This document shows, piece after piece, positions 53,612 to 61,870 of a stretch of DNA of 64,000 nt. A program made the position numbers and the translations under genes. Positions within the stretch are counted from its first letter, which is position 1; each line of letters opens with the position of its first letter. Below the pieces are notes generated by a model. The model was not told the DNA's origin, searched no databases, and saw nothing but the letters and a program-made list of their open reading frames with translations. Origin of the DNA: MGBC114079 sp964531385 (GTDB lineage Bacteria; Bacillota; Clostridia; Lachnospirales; CAG-274); assembly GCA_964531385.1 (NCBI GenBank), contig CAZHGC010000005.1:62001-126000 (forward strand), in the 5' to 3' direction.

Positions 53612-53980
53612 CTCCGGCAGAAGAAATATGATTTATTGAAATTTTATCAACATAATTTTATTATATATTTATTTTATTGTTCGAATTTTTATGATAGAAT
53701 AATTTATTTTTTATATAAAAAATGAAAGTGTTTTGAGAAAAAAATGCAGATTTAATTTTTTAATTTATGTGTTTTGAGTTAGTTAAATTTTGAACAATTG
53801 ATTTATTTACAATATTTTACGTTTGATTTTTTTAAAAATGCCTGTTAAATCAATTATTTTTTTTATGTTGTTAATAATATTATTTATATTAGATTTTATT
53901 TGAAAGCAAGTTTAACGAATGTAAAATTTTGAATTTTGAATTTTTTATTTTAAAAAACGGCATTTTTTTGTCAAATTCGG
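53612..53980. other. AT-rich intergenic region
   Basis: This stretch separates the divergent - strand microgene and the + strand citrate-synthase-like gene. It is almost pure A/T with long T-runs. Apart from the promoter described next I see no gene, RNA or clear inverted repeat. Confidence 0.6.
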
Positions 53981-54009
53981 TTGACATTGATATTTATTTT
54001 TTGTAAAAT
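53981..54009 (+). promoter_or_regulatory. Strong sigma-A promoter
   Basis: Consensus TTGACA (53981-53986), exactly 17 bases, TAAAAT (54004-54009). Transcription would start near 54016, which argues that the ATG at 54018 is not the start codon of the next gene. Confidence 0.8.
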
Positions 54010-54044
54010 GAAATATAATGATAAAAAACAGGGGGTATGTGCAG

Positions 54045-55427
54045 ATGTTTACATTTAATAAAAGAACGAATTTGCTTGAAAGACAAGAATTTCATTATCC
54101 GCTTCAAGACGTGAAAGAACCTAACCTGTATAGAACTTTGTATAATTATGAAGAAGTTCCGAAAATTGCATTTAATCACAGAATTGTGCCTATCGATATG
54201 CCTGATGAAATTTGGATTACAGACACAACTTTCAGAGACGGGCAACAATCAAGAGAGCCATATACTGTTGAACAGATTTCAACTGTTTATGATATGCTTC
54301 ATCGACTTGGCGGACCTAAGGGAATTATTAGACAAAGCGAATTTTTTATATATACAAAAAAAGATCAAGAGGCTGTTTACAAATGTCTTGAAAAAGGTTA
54401 TGAATTTCCTGAAGTTACAACATGGATTAGGGCTTCGAAAAAAGATTTTGAACTTGTAAAATCTATTGGAATTAAAGAAACGGGAATCCTTGTTAGTTGT
54501 TCGGATTATCATATATTTTATAAGATGAATATGACAAGAAGCGAGATTATTAAACATTATATTGATGTTATAAGCCAATGTATTGAAATTGGTATTCGCC
54601 CACGATGTCATTTTGAAGATATTACAAGAGCAGATTTTTATGGTTTTGTTGTTCCTTTTGCAATAGAGCTTATGAATCTTTCAAAAGAAACGGGAGTTCC
54701 GATTAAAATTCGTGCTTGCGATACTATGGGATATGGAATTACTTTCCCAGGAACAGTTATGCCGAGAAGCGTTCAAGGAATTATTTACGGGCTTCATCAT
54801 CATGCTGCCGTTCCAAAGGAAATGATTGAATGGCATGGTCATAACGATTTTTATCGTGCTGTTATAAATGCTTCATATGCTTGGCTTTACGGTGCTTGCA
54901 GTGTTAATACTTCTCTTTTTGGAATTGGCGAAAGAACGGGAAACACTCCTCTTGAAGCGATGGTTATGGAATATGCTCAGCTTAGAGGAACTCTTGACGG
55001 TATGGATACAACGGTTATTACTGAAATTGCGGATTATTTCAGAAAAGAAATTGGATATGATATTCCGCCGATGACGCCTTTTGTTGGAAATGATTTTAAC
55101 GTTACAAGAGCGGGCATTCATGCTGACGGTTTGCTTAAAAATGAAGAAATTTACAATATTTTTGATACAGAAAAACTTTTGAACAGACCTGCAAGGGCGG
55201 CTGTTTCAAAAACTTCCGGACTTGCCGGCGTTGCACATTGGATTAATACGCATTTTAATCTTCCAGAGTCTGAAAGTTATGACAAAAAGCACCCTGTTGT
55301 TATTGCTGTTAAAGATTGGGTTGATGAACAATATCTTGAAGGGCGAGTTACAGCTATCGGTGATAAGGAACTTGAGAAAATTGTTAATGCGGAAATTAAA
55401 AAATTTGAAAATTCTGAAAATAAATAG
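54045..55427 (+). CDS. Homocitrate/isopropylmalate-synthase family protein, probable Re-citrate synthase
   Basis: HMGL-like TIM-barrel condensing enzyme of 460 residues. The acetyl-CoA and metal site is DTTFRDGQQSREPYT near residue 60, and the second metal motif is EWHGHNDF. The long leucine-type allosteric domain of LeuA is missing. Clostridium kluyveri and other anaerobes make citrate with an Re-face citrate synthase that belongs to this family, and the next gene here is an isocitrate dehydrogenase, so citrate formation toward 2-oxoglutarate is the likeliest role. Genes of this kind are sometimes mislabelled as histone methyltransferase. ATG 54045 is 9 bases after GGGGG. Homocitrate synthase is the alternative. 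Confidence 0.8.
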   Translation: MFTFNKRTNLLERQEFHYPLQDVKEPNLYRTLYNYEEVPKIAFNHRIVPIDMPDEIWITDTTFRDGQQSREPYTVEQISTVYDMLHRLGGPKGIIRQSEFFIYTKKDQEAVYKCLEKGYEFPEVTTWIRASKKDFELVKSIGIKETGILVSCSDYHIFYKMNMTRSEIIKHYIDVISQCIEIGIRPRCHFEDITRADFYGFVVPFAIELMNLSKETGVPIKIRACDTMGYGITFPGTVMPRSVQGIIYGLHHHAAVPKEMIEWHGHNDFYRAVINASYAWLYGACSVNTSLFGIGERTGNTPLEAMVMEYAQLRGTLDGMDTTVITEIADYFRKEIGYDIPPMTPFVGNDFNVTRAGIHADGLLKNEEIYNIFDTEKLLNRPARAAVSKTSGLAGVAHWINTHFNLPESESYDKKHPVVIAVKDWVDEQYLEGRVTAIGDKELEKIVNAEIKKFENSENK

Positions 55428-55480
55428 AATTTTGCCTGTTTATTTGAAAAATTTATTATAATATACAAGGAGTGTTATTG

Positions 55481-56635
55481 ATGAACAAAATTGAGGCAGC
55501 TAAGGAAAAATTTGGCTTACTTATTGAAGAACAGCTTAAACGTGTTGAAAAAATGAAACTTGATAAGGACTTTATCGATTTTCAAAAACTTGATGTAATA
55601 AAAATCGGTATTGTTGGCGGAGACGGTATTGGTCCGGCAATTACAAAACAAGCTCAGAGAATTCTTGAATTTTTGCTTAATGATGAAGTTAAAGCGGGAA
55701 AAGTTCAATTTAAAGTTATTGACGGCCTTACAATTGAAAACAGAATTAAAGCCGGAAAAGCTATTCCTGATGATGTTTTGGCTGAAATTAAAGAATGCCC
55801 TGTTATTCTTAAAGGACCTACAACTACTCCGAGAGCAGGAGACAAGGTTAACATTGAAAGTGCTAACGTTGCTATGCGTAAGGAACTTGACCTTTTTGCA
55901 AATGTTCGTCCTGTTAAAATTCCGGAAGAGGGCATCGATTGGACTTTCTACAGAGAAAATACAGAGGGTTCTTATACTTTGGGAAGCAAAGGCTTTAATG
56001 TTGATGATGATTTGGCTTTTGACTTCACTGTTGCAACAACTGACGGAACAGAAAGAATTATTCGTGCGGCTTTTGATTATGCTAAGAAAAACGGCAAAAC
56101 AAGAGTTACTGCTGTTACAAAAGCCAACATTATAAAAACAACTGATGGAAAGTTCCTTAATATTTTTAAAGAAATTGCAAAAGAATATCCTGATATTGAA
56201 ACTGACGACTGGTATATCGACATTATGACAGCTAAACTTGTTGACCCTAAACGTCGTACTCAATTCCAAGTTGTTGTTCTTCCTAATCTTTATGGTGATA
56301 TTATCACTGATGAAGCTGCTGAATTCCAAGGCGGTGTTGGAACAGCGGGAAGTATTAATATGGGTAAAAAATATGCTATGTTTGAGGCAATTCATGGTTC
56401 TGCTCCTCGTATGGTTGATGAGGGAAGAGATATTTACGCAGACCCTTGCAGTATAATTCGTGCTGGAAGTATGCTTTTGGCTCACATCGGTTATGCTGAT
56501 AAGGCTAAAAAGCTTGATGAAGCTCTTGATATTTGTACTCAAAAAGAAAAGAAATTCGTTATTACAGGAAGAAGTGACGGTTGTACTTCTGAACAACTTG
56601 CTGACTATATTATGGATACAATTAAGAGTTTATAA
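55481..56635 (+). CDS. icd: NAD(P)-dependent isocitrate dehydrogenase
   Basis: Beta-decarboxylating dehydrogenase of 384 residues converting isocitrate to 2-oxoglutarate. The nucleotide-fold start GIVGGDGIGPAIT, the substrate loop with serine and arginines (ESANVAMRKELDLFANVRP), and AEFQGGVGTAGSINMG are visible. The S-x-N-x-x-x-R loop favours isocitrate over 3-isopropylmalate. The 35-residue N-terminal extension is unusual. It forms a two-gene operon with the citrate-synthase-like gene (53-base gap, CAAGGAGTG site); no aconitase is adjacent. Confidence 0.88.
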   Translation: MNKIEAAKEKFGLLIEEQLKRVEKMKLDKDFIDFQKLDVIKIGIVGGDGIGPAITKQAQRILEFLLNDEVKAGKVQFKVIDGLTIENRIKAGKAIPDDVLAEIKECPVILKGPTTTPRAGDKVNIESANVAMRKELDLFANVRPVKIPEEGIDWTFYRENTEGSYTLGSKGFNVDDDLAFDFTVATTDGTERIIRAAFDYAKKNGKTRVTAVTKANIIKTTDGKFLNIFKEIAKEYPDIETDDWYIDIMTAKLVDPKRRTQFQVVVLPNLYGDIITDEAAEFQGGVGTAGSINMGKKYAMFEAIHGSAPRMVDEGRDIYADPCSIIRAGSMLLAHIGYADKAKKLDEALDICTQKEKKFVITGRSDGCTSEQLADYIMDTIKSL

Positions 56636-56660
56636 TTTTAATTTAAGCTTTTCGTTTGAA

Positions 56661-56700
56661 AAAAACGCCAAATCAATGTTATCGATTTGGCGTTTTTGCA
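56661..56700 (+). terminator. Strong rho-independent terminator
   Basis: AAAAACGCCAAATC (56661-56674) pairs perfectly with GATTTGGCGTTTTT (56684-56697) over 14 bp with a 9-base loop. Confidence 0.9.
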
Positions 56701-56771
56701 TTAATTGAAGAAATTTAACGTATGAAAATTAATATATTAACAAGTGGTTTTATATCTTTTTTATAATAGTA

Positions 56772-56800
56772 TTGACAAAATGTGTATTAATATGATAGAT
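56772..56800 (+). promoter_or_regulatory. Putative sigma-A promoter for the chemoreceptor gene
   Basis: Consensus TTGACA (56772-56777), 17-base spacer, ATAGAT (56795-56800). The rest of 56701-56975 is AT-rich with no gene. No sigma-D-type GCCGAT box is present, unlike the flagellin operon. Confidence 0.5.
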
Positions 56801-56982
56801 TATTATTGTAATATGCTGAAATATAAAAGAAATATTGTTAAAAAATGAAAAAATATAGTCATTTTTTTATTATTAAGTTTTTATTTATGTAAAAGTATTT
56901 TTTATAATTAAAAATTTAACAATTACTTTTTCGGATTTCAATATTTCAAAAAATTATTAAACTTAAAAGAGAGGAGCAGTTT

Positions 56983-59250
56983 ATGAAACTTTACAAAGAT
57001 TTATCGATTAAAAAGAGGCTTATCACTAATTTCTCGGTTATTATATTTTTTGTTTTTTTAATAGGTATGGCAGGGATTGTCAGCAATATAAGCGTAAACT
57101 CAAGTTATTCAAATCTTTTGAATTCTGCCGAAAAAAGAATAATTACATTGAACGAAACACGTGAAAAATTTACAGATGCAAGACGTGCTTTTGAATCTAT
57201 GCTTGTTTATAAAATAATTTTAGAAAAAGATTTTGATTATAATCTTCAATATGGTTTTGTTTCGAACGATATTGAAGAAATAAGAAAAAAACTTAATATG
57301 TATGAGATGATGTTTGAGGAAGATTCTCAAACAGATACCGATGTTAAAGAAAAACAGCTTGAAATGTTGAAAAAAATAGGTGCCGGACTTGAAGATTTCA
57401 ACTCGTTTGCCGATGAATTGAATGTGGCTGTTTTGAGCGGAGACAAGGAAAAATTGGTTGAAACAATTAATAAATTAACTGTTAAGGCGGGGCTTATTTC
57501 TGCTCAACTTGATTATTTACATATTTATGACCAACAAACTTCGGACTCTGTTTCAAAATCGAATTCAACAAGAACAACTCTTACTGTTTTGATAACGGCA
57601 ATACTTATTGTTTTAATTATATTGTTTGCAATATTTGTTGCGTTTGCAACATCAAATTCAATTGCTGTTCCGTTGAAAAATCTTGCGGTTAATGCTGAAA
57701 AAATTGCAAAAGGTGATTTTAACGCAAATATTGAAACAAGCCGAAAAGACGAAGTTGGTCTTGTTTCAAACAGTATTTTGCAAATAAAAAATACTGTTAA
57801 TAATTTGATTGAAAACATAAATACTCTTTCTGATGAATTTAAAATGGGCAATATGCAATCGGAAATAACTTCTTCAAATTATGAGGGGGTTTATAAAAGA
57901 ACGGCTGACGGAATTAATGACATTGTTTCAACAATAAATCGTGATTTTATTGTTGTTTCGGAATGTATTAAAAATTACAGCAACGGTGAATTTGATTATA
58001 TTTGTCCGGATATGATTGGTGACAAAAAAGATTGCAAAAATTCTTTGGACATTTTAAGAACCAATATTTTAAATGTAAATAATGAAATTAATAATATTTC
58101 GAAATTTGCCGCAAGCGGAAACTTTGAAAATAAAATTAAGTCTGATTTGTTTAACGGCGGTTGGAAAATGCTTGTTGAAAATTTGAACGATCTTGTTGAA
58201 AAAATTTCGATACCTATTGAAGAAGTTTCTAATGCACTTCAAATGCTTGCTTCGGGAAATTTAAATATTTCTGTGAACGGGGTGTATGAGGGCGAATTTG
58301 CAAAAATGATTGAAAACATAAATACCACTTCGAAAACGCTTTATTCTTATATTGACGAGATTTCATTTGTTCTTGAAAAAATGGCTGACAGAGATTTTGA
58401 TATTTCTATTGAAAACGAATATTATGGCGATTTTTCAAAAATAAAAGATGCTTTTAATTTGATTATTCAAAATTTGAATGGTCTTATAAAAGAAATTTAC
58501 GCATCTTCTCAACAAGTTAGTTTGGGTGCTAAACAAATTGCAAATACAAGTGTAAATCTTGCAAACGGTTCAAGCAGACAGTCTGATGCAGTTGAACGAT
58601 TGAACGAATCGGTTGGGTCGGTTGCAGAACAGGTTAAAGAAAACAGCGATAATGCACTTCTTGCGAATAATCTTGCAATTGAAGCAACGGGGCAAGCTGA
58701 AGAAGGAAACGAAGAAATAAATATTATGCTTGGGGCTATGGAAGAAATGTATGTTGCATCTGAAAATATTTCCAACATAATAAAAGTTATTGATGACATT
58801 GCTTTCCAAACCAACATACTTGCACTTAATGCCGCTGTTGAAGCTGCAAGGGCGGGAGAACACGGAAAAGGATTTGCTGTTGTTGCAAGCGAAGTTCGAG
58901 GACTTGCGGCAAGAAGCCAGCAATCTGCTCACGAGACCGCAGAACTTATAAACACTTCAACCCAAAAAGTTCAAAAGGGAATGGAAACAGCAAAAGAAAC
59001 AGCAAAAGTTCTTAAAGTTATGACCGAGAAAATTAATGATATTTCAAATATCATTTCGAAAGTTTCGGAAGCTTCGGAAAAGCAAAACAGTTCGATTGAA
59101 GTTATTGCAAACGATGTTTCTCAAATTTCCGATGTTGTTAAAGAAAATTCATCTGTTTCGGAAGAAAGTGCTGCTGCGGCAGAAGAGCTTGCAAGTCAAT
59201 CGGAAGTGTTTAAAGAGATGATTAGCGGGTTTAAATTTAAAAATGAATAA
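56983..59250 (+). CDS. Methyl-accepting chemotaxis protein with poly-HAMP linker
   Basis: Transmembrane chemoreceptor of 755 residues. TM1 (about 14-34) and TM2 (about 200-223) flank an extracellular four-helix-bundle sensor. A HAMP domain follows (SNSIAVPLKNLAVNAEKIAKG...). Further HAMP-like units lie at about 270-500, with the recurring pattern GNFENKI / GNLNISVNGVYEGEF / RDFDISIENEYYGDF. The signalling hairpin tip is DIAFQTNILALNAAVEAARAG (about 605-625), which contacts CheA/CheW. GAGAGGAG precedes ATG 56983. A sugar-binding lipoprotein follows 18 bases later, so the receptor probably senses a ligand-loaded binding protein. Confidence 0.93.
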   Translation: MKLYKDLSIKKRLITNFSVIIFFVFLIGMAGIVSNISVNSSYSNLLNSAEKRIITLNETREKFTDARRAFESMLVYKIILEKDFDYNLQYGFVSNDIEEIRKKLNMYEMMFEEDSQTDTDVKEKQLEMLKKIGAGLEDFNSFADELNVAVLSGDKEKLVETINKLTVKAGLISAQLDYLHIYDQQTSDSVSKSNSTRTTLTVLITAILIVLIILFAIFVAFATSNSIAVPLKNLAVNAEKIAKGDFNANIETSRKDEVGLVSNSILQIKNTVNNLIENINTLSDEFKMGNMQSEITSSNYEGVYKRTADGINDIVSTINRDFIVVSECIKNYSNGEFDYICPDMIGDKKDCKNSLDILRTNILNVNNEINNISKFAASGNFENKIKSDLFNGGWKMLVENLNDLVEKISIPIEEVSNALQMLASGNLNISVNGVYEGEFAKMIENINTTSKTLYSYIDEISFVLEKMADRDFDISIENEYYGDFSKIKDAFNLIIQNLNGLIKEIYASSQQVSLGAKQIANTSVNLANGSSRQSDAVERLNESVGSVAEQVKENSDNALLANNLAIEATGQAEEGNEEINIMLGAMEEMYVASENISNIIKVIDDIAFQTNILALNAAVEAARAGEHGKGFAVVASEVRGLAARSQQSAHETAELINTSTQKVQKGMETAKETAKVLKVMTEKINDISNIISKVSEASEKQNSSIEVIANDVSQISDVVKENSSVSEESAAAAEELASQSEVFKEMISGFKFKNE

Positions 59251-59268
59251 CACTGGGAGGATTTGTTT

Positions 59269-60363
59269 ATGAAAAAAATATTACTTTGCGTTATTGCAAC
59301 AATTTTTTCTGTATTTTGTTTTGTTGGCTGTGATGAAAAAAGTTCTGAAAATAATTTGACGGCTGAAAATCAAAAAGAAATTATTGGAATTTCCCTTCCG
59401 ACACATTCTTTGCAAAGATGGAGCCAAGATGGTGCAAATATGAAGGAACAATTTGAACAAAAGGGCTACAGTGTTGACCTTGAATATGCAAATGATGATA
59501 TTGATACGCAAATTCAGCAAATTCAAAATATGACTATAAAAGGTTGTAAAATAATAATTATCGGTTCGATTGACGGAACTAAGCTTACAGATGTTATTGC
59601 CGAAGCGGCAAACGAAGGCGTTAAAATAATTGCATATGACCGACTTATTATGGGCAGCGAAAATGTTGATTATTATGCAACATTTGATAACTATATGGTT
59701 GGAACTCTTCAAGGAGAATATATAATTGACAAGCTTAATTTGCAGAGTAACAAAGGTCCGTTCAATCTTGAAATATTTACGGGTTCACCTGACGACAACA
59801 ACGCAACGTTCTTTTACAACGGAGCTATGGAAAAACTTAAACCTTATATTGACAGCGGTGTTTTGAAAGTTAAATCCGGACAAATCGATTTTAATGATGT
59901 TTCAACTCAAAATTGGGATACGGATATTGCAACTCAAAGAATGGATAAAATTGTTGCTATGTATTCTCCAACAGAAAAAATTGATGTTGTATTGTCATCA
60001 AACGACAGCGTTGCTATGGGAATAATAAATTCTCTTTCAAAAGCGGGATATGGAACTTCCGAAAAACCTTTTCCTGTTTTGACGGGTCAGGATTGTGATA
60101 TTTTAAACGTTTCGGCAATTTTGAACGATAAACAAAGTATGTCTATATTTAAAGATACGAGAGTTTTGGCAAAAAAAGTTGTTGAAATGACAGAAGCTGT
60201 TTTAAAAGGCGAAGATGTTGAAGTTAACAATACTGAAACTTATGACAACGGCAAAAAAGTTGTTCAGTCATATCTATGTGAGCCTGTTTATGCAGATAAA
60301 AATAATTATAAAGAAATTTTGATTGACAGCGGATATTATACCGAAAAAGATATAGTTAAATAA
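59269..60363 (+). CDS. Sugar-binding lipoprotein (ChvE-like, periplasmic-binding family)
   Basis: Substrate-binding protein of 364 residues. The signal peptide ends in the lipobox FVGC (Cys about residue 21). The mature domain begins IIGISLPTHSLQRWSQDGANM and contains NATFFYNGAMEKLKPY and VVLSSNDSVAMGIINSL, typical of type I sugar-binding proteins (ChvE/xylose-binding group). No permease or ATPase genes follow. With the chemoreceptor directly upstream, it is likely a chemotaxis-dedicated ligand-binding partner. ATG 59269 is 8 bases after GGGAGG. Ligand unknown; a monosaccharide is expected. Confidence 0.9.
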   Translation: MKKILLCVIATIFSVFCFVGCDEKSSENNLTAENQKEIIGISLPTHSLQRWSQDGANMKEQFEQKGYSVDLEYANDDIDTQIQQIQNMTIKGCKIIIIGSIDGTKLTDVIAEAANEGVKIIAYDRLIMGSENVDYYATFDNYMVGTLQGEYIIDKLNLQSNKGPFNLEIFTGSPDDNNATFFYNGAMEKLKPYIDSGVLKVKSGQIDFNDVSTQNWDTDIATQRMDKIVAMYSPTEKIDVVLSSNDSVAMGIINSLSKAGYGTSEKPFPVLTGQDCDILNVSAILNDKQSMSIFKDTRVLAKKVVEMTEAVLKGEDVEVNNTETYDNGKKVVQSYLCEPVYADKNNYKEILIDSGYYTEKDIVK

Positions 60364-60397
60364 TATTTAGGTAACATATTTGGTATATAAAGTTATT

Positions 60398-60473
60398 GGG
60401 CATAGGCTTTGCTCTTTTCGAATTTTGTTTTGAACTTAATTGCACAAGAGTAAGCTTATGTCCTTTTTATTTT
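60398..60473 (+). terminator. Probable terminator after the binding-protein gene
   Basis: GGGCATAGGCTTTGCTCTT (60398-60416) pairs imperfectly with 60446-60463 (two G-T pairs and one small internal mismatch) across a 29-base loop, followed by TTTTTATTTT. Bases 60474-60549 hold no visible feature. Confidence 0.55.
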
Positions 60474-60549
60474 ATATAAATATTGATGCGAGAACTTACA
60501 ATTGATGTATAAAACTTTTGTATAATTTGTAATTTCGTTATTATTTTTA

Positions 60550-60578
60550 TTGGATTTGTAATAATAGTATGGTATAAT
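60550..60578 (+). promoter_or_regulatory. Sigma-A-type promoter
   Basis: TTGGAT (60550-60555), 17-base spacer, TATAAT (60573-60578), about 90 bases before the first gene of the final pair. Confidence 0.6.
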
Positions 60579-60693
60579 TAAAATAAGAACGTTTAATTAT
60601 TAAAAATGTTGTATCATTTTAAACATATATTATTGGAAATTTATTTATTGTTTTGGGGGGTGTGTTTGAATTAAGGGCAAATTTGAATATCCT

Positions 60694-61845
60694 ATGACTA
60701 AAATAAGCACAAATATTTCTAAAATTGCAGACGAAGTTTTGGACATTTACAATGGAAGCATAATTGTTAAAAATTTGGGCGGTGGTGTGCTTGTTGGAAA
60801 TATTATGTCTGATAATGACGCAGTTTCATTTGAAGAAACAGCCTTTGAGGGAAACGAAGTTGAACTTCCTTATACAATAGATGTTAGAAATTATGAACCG
60901 CAAAAAATTTTAAAGTTTAATATATATATTGTTTCAAATGGCGGAGAAGTTAGCATTCCTGTTTTTGTTAAAGTTCTTAAAAATGTTTTTTATACAGATG
61001 ACGGATATAAAATTTCAGATGTTAAAGATTTTTTCTCTTATTCAAAAAGAAAGCCTCAAAAGGCTGCTGATATTTTTTATTCAAAAGAATTTTACGATTG
61101 GCTTGTTAAAATAAATTTTGAATATGCAAATGTTATTAAAATGTTTTTGGAAGAGGGCGACAGGGAAAAAGCTCTTGAAAATTTCTTCGTTTTTTGCAAA
61201 ATTAAAAAAAGACCGTTTACAGATGTTATTGAAAAAAATATAAATGTTGTTATTAAACCTTTTCAAAAAGATACGATTACAGGAAGTATTGTTGTTTTGA
61301 AAAAAGGATATGGTTATATTTACAGAAAAATCAATTTGAAATATAATCTTGATTGGATAAAAATTGATAAAAAAGAAATTACATCTAAAGATTTTGATGA
61401 TGAGAACAGATGTTATATCAATTATGTAATTGACCCTTTACTTATTGACGGAAATTTTTCAAAAGAACGAGTTTTGATTGATGAAAACACCGAAGCTGAA
61501 ATATGTGTTAGAAAACTTCCGAAAGTTGTTGTTACATTATCAGACGAAATTTATGAATATGAAGATACAGGTTTTATTACTGTTGAAAATAATTGTGGAA
61601 AAGAACTTCTTTTTGAAGTTGATGCAAAAGACAGTTTTATTGAATTTGAAACAAAGCGTTATGTTGTTGAAAAAAAACAACAAATTTATTTTAAAATAAA
61701 ACGCTCGAAGTTAAATTCTTTTATAAACAAAGTTTCATTTAATAAAAAATTGTATACCGAAAGCGAAATATATGTTAAAACTTTTTTTAACAACGAAACT
61801 ATCAAAAAAAAGAAAAAAGTTGTTTTGGGAATATCTCTTCTTTGA
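60694..61845 (+). CDS. DUF5717-like protein, N-terminal half (separate gene)
   Basis: Lysine-rich beta-strand protein of 383 residues from ATG 60694. The first 100 residues form an Ig-like module ending ISNGGEVSIPVF-like (YIVSNGGEVSIPVFVKV). A helical segment follows (FYSKEFYDWLVKINFEYANV), then more beta modules. It recalls the N-terminal part of DUF5717 proteins, which are normally single chains of over 1,000 residues. The ATG has no good ribosome-binding site. GGGGGG at 60655-60660 instead points to an in-frame ATT at 60670, which would add IKGKFEYP, resembling the usual GKFEYE family opening; a rare ATT start is therefore possible. There is no signal peptide or membrane helix. Family call moderate, function unknown. 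Confidence 0.65.
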   Translation: MTKISTNISKIADEVLDIYNGSIIVKNLGGGVLVGNIMSDNDAVSFEETAFEGNEVELPYTIDVRNYEPQKILKFNIYIVSNGGEVSIPVFVKVLKNVFYTDDGYKISDVKDFFSYSKRKPQKAADIFYSKEFYDWLVKINFEYANVIKMFLEEGDREKALENFFVFCKIKKRPFTDVIEKNINVVIKPFQKDTITGSIVVLKKGYGYIYRKINLKYNLDWIKIDKKEITSKDFDDENRCYINYVIDPLLIDGNFSKERVLIDENTEAEICVRKLPKVVVTLSDEIYEYEDTGFITVENNCGKELLFEVDAKDSFIEFETKRYVVEKKQQIYFKIKRSKLNSFINKVSFNKKLYTESEIYVKTFFNNETIKKKKKVVLGISLL

Positions 61846-61870
61846 AATTTAATGTTTGGAGTAGATTTAT

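Noticed and set aside
54018..54044. ATG 54018 as start of the citrate-synthase-like gene
   Set aside because: The near-consensus promoter predicts transcription starting at about 54016, which would make it leaderless; GGGGG before ATG 54045 fits better.
55517..56596. 359-codon antisense frame opposite isocitrate dehydrogenase
   Set aside because: It exactly mirrors the conserved dehydrogenase coding region; its protein is asparagine/serine/phenylalanine rich with no domain and no start signals.
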